A stretch of 5,415 bases of DNA from Dysgonamonadaceae bacterium (GTDB lineage Bacteria > Bacteroidota > Bacteroidia > Bacteroidales > Azobacteroidaceae), in NCBI GenBank assembly GCA_031260235.1, contig JAIRKG010000093.1:1-5415 (forward strand). The letters run 5' to 3'. The translations under genes and the position numbers were made by a program. Of this stretch, positions 1 to 5,411 are shown one piece after another; within the stretch, counting starts at the first letter, position 1; every line of letters starts with the position of its first letter. Under the pieces are notes generated by a model. It saw only the letters and a list, made by a program, of their open reading frames with translations. It searched no databases and was not told where the DNA came from.

Positions 1-34
1 AATCTAAATCAATCAATCTAATCTTTTCTTTTTG

Positions 35-70
35 AACCCGACAAGTCGCAATGATTTGTCGGGTTTTTTT
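35..70 (+). terminator. Intrinsic (rho-independent) terminator of an upstream gene outside the window
   Basis: A perfect 10-bp stem is formed by AACCCGACAA (35-44) and TTGTCGGGTT (56-65) around an 11-nt loop. The right arm runs into an uninterrupted T tract (64-70), as expected for a factor-independent terminator reading rightwards. On the minus strand the stem is followed by CAAAAAG rather than a T run, so it should not terminate leftward transcription. The gene it serves ends left of the window; positions 1-34 are AT-rich with short AATC iterations and no recognisable coding end. The loop (GTCGCAATGAT) resembles the CTCGCAATGAC ends of the nearby repeats, possibly by chance. Confidence 0.88.
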
Positions 71-89
71 GTTGGCTGCGTCACCCGGA

Positions 90-100
90 GGGCGAAGCCC
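90..100. repeat. Isolated inner hairpin core of the palindromic repeat
   Basis: GGGC (90-93) and GCCC (97-100) flank the loop GAA, matching the inner hairpin of the full units. The outer ATTGC/GCAAT arms are absent, so this is a decayed or partial copy at the left edge of the cluster, five bases before the first full unit. Confidence 0.55.
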
Positions 101-104
101 ACCC

Positions 105-138
105 CGTCATTGCGAGGACGAAGTCCGAAGCAATCCAG
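105..138 (+). repeat. Palindromic repeat unit A (GGAC/GTCC inner stem)
   Basis: Full unit in CGTC-first orientation: outer arms ATTGC (109-113) and GCAAT (130-134), inner arms GGAC (116-119) and GTCC (123-126), loop GAA, right flank CCAG. It faces unit B as an inverted pair: its first 12 bases (105-116) are the exact reverse complement of 175-186, so A and B could fold into one larger hairpin or cruciform around a 13-nt purine-rich spacer. Confidence 0.85.
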
Positions 139-151
139 GAGAAGAAAGAAA

Positions 152-186
152 TGGATTGCCACGCCGCTTCGCGGCTCGCAATGACG
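152..186 (-). repeat. Palindromic repeat unit B (GCCGC/GCGGC inner stem)
   Basis: Full unit in the opposite orientation to A: TGG flank, outer arms ATTGC (155-159) and GCAAT (178-182), inner arms GCCGC (163-167) and GCGGC (171-175) around loop TTC, ending in TGACG. The inner stem is 5 bp instead of the 4 bp of unit A and has an entirely different sequence, while outer arms and flanks are unchanged. Confidence 0.85.
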
Positions 187-193
187 TGGCGGC

Positions 194-222
194 TGGATTG
201 CTTCGCTTCGCTCGCAATGACG
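194..222 (-). repeat. Palindromic repeat unit C (short inner stem)
   Basis: A 29-nt unit, TGG flank then ATTGC (197-201), a shortened core TTCGCTTCGCTC, GCAAT (214-218) and TGACG. In the other orientation it reads as the same design (GA, GC, GAA, GC, GAA) with the inner stem cut to 2 bp. It is identical to unit F (364-392) over all 29 bases. Confidence 0.85.
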
Positions 223-245
223 GCTGCGACTTTCCGACCCCGCCA

Positions 246-279
246 CGTCATTGCGAGGGCGCAGCCCGAAGCAATCCAG
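246..279 (+). repeat. Palindromic repeat unit D (GGGC/GCCC inner stem)
   Basis: Full CGTC-first unit: outer arms ATTGC (250-254) and GCAAT (271-275), inner arms GGGC (257-260) and GCCC (264-267), loop GCA, right flank CCAG. Compared with unit A both inner arms change together (GGAC to GGGC and GTCC to GCCC), which keeps the stem paired. It is the left member of a wide inverted pair with unit F. Confidence 0.85.
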
Positions 280-288
280 AAAAAAGTT

Positions 289-316
289 ATTATATGCCGT
301 GAAGCGGCGAAATAAT
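289..316 (+). repeat. Diverged palindromic unit with ATTAT/ATAAT outer arms
   Basis: Same layout as the other units but with a different outer stem: ATTAT (289-293), two-base spacer, inner arm GCCG (296-299), loop TGAAG, inner arm CGGC (305-308), spacer GAA, then ATAAT (312-316). Both outer arms have changed in a matching way from ATTGC/GCAAT, so pairing is retained. One more T-A pair can form outside (288 with 317). Confidence 0.6.
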
Positions 317-330
317 ATAAGAAGAAAAAT

Positions 331-350
331 ATTATAAGGGCGAAGCCCGA
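331..350 (+). repeat. Diverged, half-decayed palindromic unit (ATTAT left arm)
   Basis: ATTAT (331-335), spacer AA, inner arm GGGC (338-341), loop GAA, inner arm GCCC (345-348), then the start of the GAA spacer. The right outer arm that would pair with ATTAT is replaced by A-rich sequence, so only the inner hairpin is intact. The left arm is also an inverted repeat of ATAATAT at 312-318. Confidence 0.55.
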
Positions 351-363
351 AAGAAAAAACAAA

Positions 364-392
364 TGGATTGCTTCGCTTCGCTCGCAATGACG
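364..392 (-). repeat. Palindromic repeat unit F (identical to unit C)
   Basis: TGG flank, ATTGC (367-371), core TTCGCTTCGCTC, GCAAT (384-388), TGACG. It is base-for-base identical to unit C at 194-222, which suggests recent copying or gene-conversion-like exchange between units. Confidence 0.85.
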
Positions 393-407
393 AGGAGTTC
401 TTTTTCC

Positions 408-441
408 GGATTTCCACGCCGCTTCGCGGCTCGCAATGACG
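408..441 (-). repeat. Palindromic repeat unit G (variant of unit B)
   Basis: Matches unit B from GGATT through CAATGACG except for one substitution at 413, where the outer arm ATTGC becomes ATTTC. This breaks one pair of the outer stem. The inner arms GCCGC (418-422) and GCGGC (426-430) around TTC are intact. Confidence 0.8.
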
Positions 442-458
442 TGTGAGGTTTTTTCGGG

Positions 459-485
459 AGATTGCGGGTCAAGCCCGCAATGACG
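459..485 (-). repeat. Palindromic repeat unit H (continuous 8-bp stem subtype)
   Basis: ATTGCGGG (461-468) and CCCGCAAT (474-481) form an uninterrupted 8-bp stem around loop TCAAG, followed by the usual TGACG. Here outer and inner stems are fused without the GA and GAA spacers of the other units, so this is a distinct subtype sharing the ATTGC/GCAAT ends and the TGACG flank. Confidence 0.8.
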
Positions 486-492
486 AGGTGAG

Positions 493-505
493 GCTCGCAA
501 TGACG
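493..505 (-). repeat. Half palindromic unit at the right edge of the cluster
   Basis: GCTCGCAATGACG matches the right end of units B and G but no left arm precedes it. The 13 bases that follow (505-517, GCTGCGACTTTCC, overlapping the final G) also occur just after unit C at 223-235, so the flank has been copied along with the unit end. Confidence 0.6.
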
Positions 506-521
506 CTGCGACTTTCCATGA

Positions 522-555
522 TTTGGATGCATATCAAAAAGAACTTGTATATTTG
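522..555 (+). promoter_or_regulatory. Candidate Bacteroidetes-type promoter for the radical SAM gene
   Basis: TATATTTG (548-555) fits the Bacteroidetes -7 consensus TAnnTTTG exactly. A TTTG (522-525) lies 22 bases upstream, close to the usual spacing of the -33 element. Transcription would start near 560, leaving a leader of only about 14 nt before the ATG at 574. No Shine-Dalgarno sequence precedes that ATG, which is normal for this phylum. The right edge of the repeat cluster ends about 17 bp upstream of the -33 element. Confidence 0.55.
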
Positions 556-573
556 TGATGAAGATGTTAATTT

Positions 574-1473
574 ATGGAGAAAAGAAACGATAAGCCTTAC
601 CGCGATTTCGGCGATTTCCTGCAAACGGTTTTTCCCTTCAAAGTGCAGAAAATCTCCATTAATGCAGGTTTTACCTGTCCAAACCGCGATGGAAACAAGG
701 GCTGGGGAGGGTGTACATATTGCAATAATCAGACTTTCAGCCCGCAATATGCCGCAAACGAGAAGTCGGTTAGCCGGCAATTAGAGGAGGGTATTCGTTT
801 TTTTTCACACAAATACCCGCATATGAAATATCTTGCTTATTTTCAGGCTTATACTAATACCTACGGCGCTTTGGAAAGTCTTTTGACAAAATATTATGAA
901 GCCTTGAATTACCCCAACGTCGCGGGTTTGATTATCGCTACACGTCCCGACTGTATGCCTGACGAACTGCTTGACGAATTGGAGAAAATAAGCAAGAAGC
1001 ACTTTGTATTAGTAGAATACGGCGTTGAATCGACCAACAACGAAACGCTGCAATTTATCAACCGTGGACATACTTACGAGGAAGCCGTCAAAACGATTCA
1101 AAGAACGCATGAACGGGGCATTTTTTGCGGAGCGCACCTGATTCTCGGTCTTCCGGGCGAAACCCGCGATATGATTCTTGCTCATGCCGATAAAATTTCT
1201 TCTTTGCCGCTCACTTCGCTCAAACTGCATCAATTGCAACTGATTAAGCATACCCGCATGGCTGCTCAGATGAAAGAATCTCCCGATCTGTTTCATTTGT
1301 ATGAACTTGACGAATATATCAACCTCTGCATTGATTTTTTGAAACGTCTGAATCCGAATTTTTATATTGAACGCTTTGTCTCTCAGTCGCCTGAAAGTTT
1401 ATTGGCTGTTGCCGGGTGGGGGTTGAAGAACCATGAATTTATGGCGAAATTTAATAAGCGGTTAACCGAATAG
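574..1473 (+). CDS. TIGR01212-type radical SAM protein (YtqA/YhcC family; possible MnmL-like tRNA-modifying enzyme)
   Basis: This 299-residue cytoplasmic protein has the family-specific iron-sulfur motif CX11CX2C at C35, C47 and C50, within CPNRDGNKGWGGCTYC, instead of the commoner CX3CX2C. Other family blocks follow in order: YLAYFQAYTNTY (86-97), IATRPDC (121-127), VEYGVES (147-153), INRGH (162-166) and HLILGLPGE (188-196). The cluster would cleave S-adenosylmethionine to a 5'-deoxyadenosyl radical. Length and order match E. coli YhcC and B. subtilis YtqA. YtqA has been renamed MnmL for a role in converting cmnm5(s2)U to mnm5(s2)U at the tRNA wobble position, together with the methylase MnmM. 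No mnmM neighbour is visible here, so the same role is only inferred and a symbol is withheld. The ATG at 574 is chosen because the conserved block starts within about 25 residues and a promoter lies just upstream. The stop is 10 bp from the convergent hisD stop. Confidence 0.93.
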   Translation: MEKRNDKPYRDFGDFLQTVFPFKVQKISINAGFTCPNRDGNKGWGGCTYCNNQTFSPQYAANEKSVSRQLEEGIRFFSHKYPHMKYLAYFQAYTNTYGALESLLTKYYEALNYPNVAGLIIATRPDCMPDELLDELEKISKKHFVLVEYGVESTNNETLQFINRGHTYEEAVKTIQRTHERGIFCGAHLILGLPGETRDMILAHADKISSLPLTSLKLHQLQLIKHTRMAAQMKESPDLFHLYELDEYINLCIDFLKRLNPNFYIERFVSQSPESLLAVAGWGLKNHEFMAKFNKRLTE

Positions 1474-1483
1474 AAGAAGACAT

Positions 1484-2758
1484 TTATTTCATCCTAACCC
1501 TCACAGCATTCCGATGCGCAACTAACTGCTCATTTTCCGCCAAAACCTGAATGGTGGGTCCCAAATTCCGTATCCCTTCTTTTGTGATTTCCTGAAAGGT
1601 GATTTTTTTCATGAAACTGTCCAGATTAACTCCGCTATACATGCGGGCGTAGCCGTTGGTCGGCAGCGTGTGATTGGTGCCGGAGGCGTAGTCACCGGCG
1701 CTTTCGGGCGCATAGTGTCCGAGAAATATTGAGCCGGCATTGATGATTTGGTCGGCGATTTCTTGATAGTTTAAGGTTTCAATAATGAGGTGCTCGGGGG
1801 CGTATGCGTTGGTCATCTCGATGATTTCTTCGCAGGTGCGCAGGACGATAATCCGGCTGTGAGACAGGGATTTTTCCGCTAATTCTTTTCGCGGAAGCGT
1901 ATTTAACAGAGCTTCGATTTCCGGTAAAACCGCTTCTGCCAATTCTTCGGAAGTTGTGAGCAGAATAGACTGGCTGTCGGCGCCGTGTTCTGCCTGCGAA
2001 AGCAGGTCGGATGCGACGAAAGCGGGACAGGCTGTTTCGTCGGCGATTACTTCCACTTCCGATGGTCCGGCAGGCAGGTCAATGGCAACTTCTTTCAATC
2101 CGACTATTTGTTTGGCGGCTGTTACGTATTGGTTGCCGGGTCCGAATATTTTATATACTTGGGGAACACTTTCCGTGCCGTATGCCATTGCGCCAATTGC
2201 CTGTACTCCGCCGATTTTGAAGATTTTATCTACGCCGGCTGCTTCTGCCGCAAAAATCACTGCCGGATGGATTTGCCCGTCCCTGTTTGGTGGCGAGCAA
2301 AGAATAATTTCCCTGCATCCGGCTATTTTTGCGGGGACTGCCAACATCAAAACCGTTGAAAACAGGGGCGCCGTTCCGCAGGGAATGTATAAACCGACTT
2401 TTTCGACCGGCAACGCTTTTTGCCAGCAAACTACGCCCGGACTTGTTTCTATTTTCGGTAAATCCTGTTTCTGCGCCGAATGAAATGTTTCGATGTTGGC
2501 TTTTGCAATTAAGATGGCTTGTTTTAATTCGTCGGATACCAAACGGTTGGCTTCTTCTTTTTCCGCATCGGTCAGGAGTAAGTTTTCCAGTTCCACATGG
2601 TCGAATTTCGCTTCATACGTTCTGACTGCCTCGTCTCCCTTTTGCCGGACGGCGTCCAAAATTCCGCTCACGGTTTCCGATAAGCGGTCGTTATTGATAG
2701 CCGGACGGCGAATCAGGTCTTTCCATATATTCCGGGGCGGATATTTAGTGAGTTGCAT
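1484..2758 (-). CDS. hisD: Histidinol dehydrogenase
   Basis: HisD (424 residues, cytoplasmic, usually a dimer) oxidises L-histidinol to L-histidine in two NAD+-dependent steps, the last reactions of histidine synthesis. All residues expected from the E. coli enzyme are present with a constant offset of four: zinc ligands Q255 and H258 in SQAEHG, the E322-H323 catalytic pair in APEHLI, D356 in GDYASG, and H415 near the C-terminus. The blocks GLYIPCGTAP (122-131), FGPGNQYV (205-212) and DLPAGPSE (227-234) are also typical. Length is normal and nothing appears broken. The ATG at 2758 lies 2 bp after the hisG stop, with no Shine-Dalgarno sequence, so translation is probably coupled to hisG. No hisC or hisB follows; the 3' end faces the radical SAM gene across 10 bp, with no terminator visible in that gap. 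Confidence 0.97.
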   Translation of the reverse strand: MQLTKYPPRNIWKDLIRRPAINNDRLSETVSGILDAVRQKGDEAVRTYEAKFDHVELENLLLTDAEKEEANRLVSDELKQAILIAKANIETFHSAQKQDLPKIETSPGVVCWQKALPVEKVGLYIPCGTAPLFSTVLMLAVPAKIAGCREIILCSPPNRDGQIHPAVIFAAEAAGVDKIFKIGGVQAIGAMAYGTESVPQVYKIFGPGNQYVTAAKQIVGLKEVAIDLPAGPSEVEVIADETACPAFVASDLLSQAEHGADSQSILLTTSEELAEAVLPEIEALLNTLPRKELAEKSLSHSRIIVLRTCEEIIEMTNAYAPEHLIIETLNYQEIADQIINAGSIFLGHYAPESAGDYASGTNHTLPTNGYARMYSGVNLDSFMKKITFQEITKEGIRNLGPTIQVLAENEQLVAHRNAVRVRMK

Positions 2759-2760
2759 AT

Positions 2761-3612
2761 TTAGAAAATCATTTTTTCAATCGGAAGCACCAAAATACCT
2801 TCCGCGCCGGCATCTTTCAGTTCCCCGATAATTTGCCAAAAACTTTTTTCGTTGAGAACCGCATGTACCGAGCTCCAACCTTCCTGTGCCAGCGGGACGA
2901 CCGTCGGACTGCGCGTACCGGGCATAATATCGAATATAGCGGGCAAAGCAGTATTGGGCGCATTCAGAAGAATATATTTTTTATCTTTAGCCGTTTGCAC
3001 CGCTTCAATTCTGAAAACAAGTTCCCTGAGTATCTGTTGCTTGTCTTTGTCCAGCGATGTGTTGGCGATTAATACCGCTTCGGAATGTATTACGGTTTCA
3101 ACTTCCTTCAATTGATTGTTTACCAGCGTGCTGCCGGAACTGACTATATCAAAAATAGCGTCTGTCAGACCTATTCCGGGCGCAATTTCTACCGAGCCGC
3201 TTATGGTGTGAATTTTCGCCTTTATCGCTTTTTTTTTCAGAAACTCGGATAAAATAACAGGGTAGGAGGTTGCTATTTTTTTACTGTTAAACCAACTCAG
3301 GTTTTGATAATCTTCGCCTTTGGGAATCGCCAAAGAGAGGCGGCATTTGCTAAACCCCAGCCGTTTAACAATTTCCGCATTCTTTTTCTTTTCAATAAAT
3401 TCATTTTCGCCGACAATTCCTATATCGGCAACCCCGTCGGCGACGGCTTGCGGAATATCGTCGTCCCGCAGGAATAACAGTTCGGCAGGAAAGTTTTTTA
3501 CCGGTATCAACAATGTTCTCTTGGAGAATGATAATTTGACGCCCACTTCTTGCAGGAGATTCATACTTTCTTCATTTAGCCTGCCTTTTGATTGAATAGC
3601 AATTCGTAACAT
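2761..3612 (-). CDS. hisG: ATP phosphoribosyltransferase, long form with C-terminal regulatory domain
   Basis: HisG condenses ATP with PRPP to give phosphoribosyl-ATP and pyrophosphate, the committed and usually feedback-inhibited step of histidine synthesis. The 283-residue product starts MLRIAIQSKGRL, the normal family start. The catalytic part includes GIVGENEF (65-72) and the PRPP-binding stretch around SGSVEIAP (138-145) and IVSSGSTL (156-163). Residues from about 205 form the ACT-like domain of the long (HisZ-independent) form, with MPGTRSPT (230-237) and SSVHAV (247-252), where histidine would bind. An in-frame ATG at 3705 would add 31 residues, but these do not resemble HisG and would overlap the upstream gene by 13 bp, so 3612 is preferred. 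It leads a two-gene unit with hisD. No clear TAnnTTTG promoter or histidine-rich leader peptide is seen upstream. Confidence 0.96.
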   Translation of the reverse strand: MLRIAIQSKGRLNEESMNLLQEVGVKLSFSKRTLLIPVKNFPAELLFLRDDDIPQAVADGVADIGIVGENEFIEKKKNAEIVKRLGFSKCRLSLAIPKGEDYQNLSWFNSKKIATSYPVILSEFLKKKAIKAKIHTISGSVEIAPGIGLTDAIFDIVSSGSTLVNNQLKEVETVIHSEAVLIANTSLDKDKQQILRELVFRIEAVQTAKDKKYILLNAPNTALPAIFDIMPGTRSPTVVPLAQEGWSSVHAVLNEKSFWQIIGELKDAGAEGILVLPIEKMIF

Positions 3613-3692
3613 AGTAATTTGCAGTTTATTATATGTATTTAGATTAGACCTGCATTTTATATCGCATGTGCGCTCTGATATTCCAATTCGCG
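3613..3692 (-). other. Intergenic gap upstream of hisG with an imperfect palindrome
   Basis: This 80-bp AT-rich gap separates the acyl-CoA dehydrogenase stop from hisG. An imperfect palindrome at 3659-3681 has ATATC/GATAT ends and a small CGCA/TGCG core. It has no following T tract on the minus strand, so it is not a convincing terminator, and no TAnnTTTG element is present. A TATAAT-like string occurs about 20 bases before hisG, but that is not the usual promoter form in this phylum. Whether hisG has its own promoter or depends on readthrough cannot be decided from the sequence. Confidence 0.4.
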
Positions 3693-5411
3693 TTAAACGC
3701 CCCAATCCTGCTTGTAATATTTCAAACTGTCCATATCAAATCCGAAAATGAAACCATTAATTTTGTTCACTTCCGCTTCGGCAGACTTGATATATACTTC
3801 GGCAGAATCCCTGAATGCCTCCGGATGTCGTTGAGTATTCAGCAATAAGAGATAACTCAAAATAATATTTCCGGCGCAATCTACCAGTCGGCGTGCTTGG
3901 AAATCAATATATTCGCTGTCCTTCGTATCGGCAACTTTCGGTACCAATTGTTCATATATATCGACCAGTTTTGCCAAACGCGCTTTTAATACGGACAATT
4001 CGGGAGCGGTTATTTCTTCCTGATAAGCTTTCATTTGGGAAAGATAAGTGCCTGTCAGGACGTGGCGGATGGCGGCTACGACCTGCAATTGCGTTGTTCC
4101 TTCATAGATATTGGTGATGCGGGCGTCGCGGTAATAGCGTTCGCAAGGATAGTCCTTCATGAAACCCGAACCGCCGTGAATCTGAACGCAATCATAAGCA
4201 TTTCGGTTGGCATATTCCGTATTCATAGCTTTGCCCAGCGGGGTAAATGCGTCGGCCAGTTTCTTATATTTTTTCAGTTCTTCCTTTTCTCCGGCATCCA
4301 GTTTGCGTTCTTTTTCAATGTCTTCCAATGTTTTGTACATATCTACGAAACGTGCGGTTTCGTAAAGTATCCCACGGGAAGCGTCTAATTTAGCCTTGAT
4401 ATCGGCAATCATTTCATACACAGCCGGAAATTCGATAATGGCTTTCCCAAATTGTTTGCGGGATTTGGCGTATGCGACCGCTTCGCGGTAAGCCGCTTCC
4501 GAAATGCCGGTCGCCTGCGCCATGATGCCCAGACGGGCGCCGTTCATCAACGACATCACGTATTTTATTAATCCCAACCGGCGGCTGCCGCAAAGTTGGG
4601 CTTTTGCGTTTTTGTAAGTCAATTCGCAAGTCGGCGAACCCTTGATTCCCATTTTGTTTTCAATCCGGCGGACATTTACGCCGCCGTCCCGCTTGTCATA
4701 GATAAACATTGACAATCCGCGACCGTCTTTCGTTCCTTCTTCCGAACGCGCCAAAACCAAATGAATATCCGCGTCGCCGTTGGAAATGAATCGCTTCACG
4801 CCGTTCAGCCGCCAGCAATCGTTGGCTTCGTCGAAAGTAGCCTTCAGCATCACCGCTTGCAAGTCGGAACCGGCGTCAGGCTCCGTCAAGTCCATCGACA
4901 TGGTTTCACCTGCGCATACGCGCGGAAGAAAAGCCTTGCGTTGCGCCTCGTCGCCAAATTCATACAGCGTTTCCGCGCAGTTCTGCAAAGCCCAAAGTGT
5001 AGCAAATCCAGCGTCGGCACGAGCTGCCATATCGGAAGCCATGATAAAGTTCACCATCGGGAAATTCAATCCATTGTAGCGGCGGGGCATGGTCAATCCC
5101 ATCAATCCACCCTGGGCGGTCGCGTTCAAATTCTCAATCGTACCCGGAGCGTATTGCACGCGGTTGTTGGACAATACAGGTCCGTGAGCATCAACAGCCT
5201 CTGCATTCGGGGCTATCACATCGCCGGTAATCTCACCGACAATTTCCATTACTTTTTCATAACTGTCTATCGCGTCTTCAAAATCAATTGGCGCGTAATC
5301 ATATTTTTCCGCATCTGCGTAATTCCGTTCTCTTAATTCAACAATTCGCCTCATCAACGGATGGTGCAAATGATGTTTTAATGACGGGTTGTCTAAATAA
5401 AAATTTGCCAT
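3693..5411 (-). CDS. Acyl-CoA dehydrogenase, long-form (about 570 residues)
   Basis: This 572-residue FAD enzyme should introduce a trans-2,3 double bond into an acyl-CoA and pass electrons to electron-transfer flavoprotein. An N-terminal helical domain (about 45-165) leads to the beta domain with signature MSMDLTEPDAGSD (171-183). The C-terminal helical domain starts near LMNGARLG (288-295) and carries the second signature, QIHGGSGF (410-417) through the R425 and D429 positions. E437 in NIYEGTTQ aligns with the catalytic glutamate of medium-chain acyl-CoA dehydrogenase. A charged stretch (about 361-384) and roughly 110 residues after position 460 exceed the usual 380-residue family size and fit the long-form group with an extra C-terminal helical domain. 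Chain-length specificity cannot be read; a DmdC-type label would be unsupported. In Bacteroidales I expect etfB and etfA beside it, which would lie beyond the right edge. The ATG is 4 bp from the window end, so its promoter is not visible. Confidence 0.93.
   Translation of the reverse strand: MANFYLDNPSLKHHLHHPLMRRIVELRERNYADAEKYDYAPIDFEDAIDSYEKVMEIVGEITGDVIAPNAEAVDAHGPVLSNNRVQYAPGTIENLNATAQGGLMGLTMPRRYNGLNFPMVNFIMASDMAARADAGFATLWALQNCAETLYEFGDEAQRKAFLPRVCAGETMSMDLTEPDAGSDLQAVMLKATFDEANDCWRLNGVKRFISNGDADIHLVLARSEEGTKDGRGLSMFIYDKRDGGVNVRRIENKMGIKGSPTCELTYKNAKAQLCGSRRLGLIKYVMSLMNGARLGIMAQATGISEAAYREAVAYAKSRKQFGKAIIEFPAVYEMIADIKAKLDASRGILYETARFVDMYKTLEDIEKERKLDAGEKEELKKYKKLADAFTPLGKAMNTEYANRNAYDCVQIHGGSGFMKDYPCERYYRDARITNIYEGTTQLQVVAAIRHVLTGTYLSQMKAYQEEITAPELSVLKARLAKLVDIYEQLVPKVADTKDSEYIDFQARRLVDCAGNIILSYLLLLNTQRHPEAFRDSAEVYIKSAEAEVNKINGFIFGFDMDSLKYYKQDWGV

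Larger units (their letters stand above)
85..505. repeat. Cluster of REP-like palindromic repeats (gene-free region)
   Basis: This stretch between the terminator and the radical SAM promoter holds no credible gene. It contains at least seven full copies of a 27-35 nt palindromic unit in both orientations, plus a bare core (90-100), two diverged units (289-316, 331-350) and a half unit (493-505). In the 'CGTC-first' orientation a unit reads CGTC, outer arm ATTGC, spacer GA, a variable inner arm, a GAA-type loop, the complementary inner arm, spacer GAA, outer arm GCAAT, then CCA. Spacers between units are purine-rich (for example 138-151 and 351-363) or G/C-rich. Every frame is partly open because the units lack stops, which yields peptides such as HCERSEAIQ and VIASEAKQS. 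I know these as recurrent spurious short proteins in many bacterial genomes. Mobility is inferred; no transposase is visible. Confidence 0.9.

Noticed and set aside
85..505. CRISPR array.
   Set aside because: Units differ in length and core sequence, occur in both orientations, and have short irregular spacers of low complexity. There are no regular direct repeats and no cas genes.
13..532. Overlapping open frames of about 66-139 codons on both strands through the repeat cluster, giving peptides rich in HCERSEAIQ, VIASEAKQS and GLRPRND.
   Set aside because: They are translations of the palindromic repeats in different frames. Several overlap one another on both strands, and none has protein-like composition, a promoter or a known domain.
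1459..1468. Perfect 10-bp palindrome CGGTTAACCG near the end of the radical SAM gene, considered as a terminator for hisD.
   Set aside because: It has no loop and no following T tract on either strand, and it lies inside coding sequence. It is probably chance.
1956..2625. Long plus-strand open frames (up to 175 codons) opposite hisD.
   Set aside because: They are antisense shadows of a fully conserved hisD. Their translations show no recognisable domain.
3659..3681. Palindrome upstream of hisG considered as a terminator or riboswitch.
   Set aside because: The stem is short and interrupted, no T tract follows on the minus strand, and there is no room or structure for a known riboswitch class.
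3613..3705. N-terminal extension of HisG from an ATG at 3705.
   Set aside because: The 31 extra residues do not resemble HisG and would overlap the acyl-CoA dehydrogenase stop. The family start MLRIAIQSKGRL begins at the ATG at 3612.
4761..5336. 191-codon plus-strand open frame opposite the acyl-CoA dehydrogenase.
   Set aside because: It is a shadow of the conserved dehydrogenase reading frame, with no family motif and no promoter or start context.
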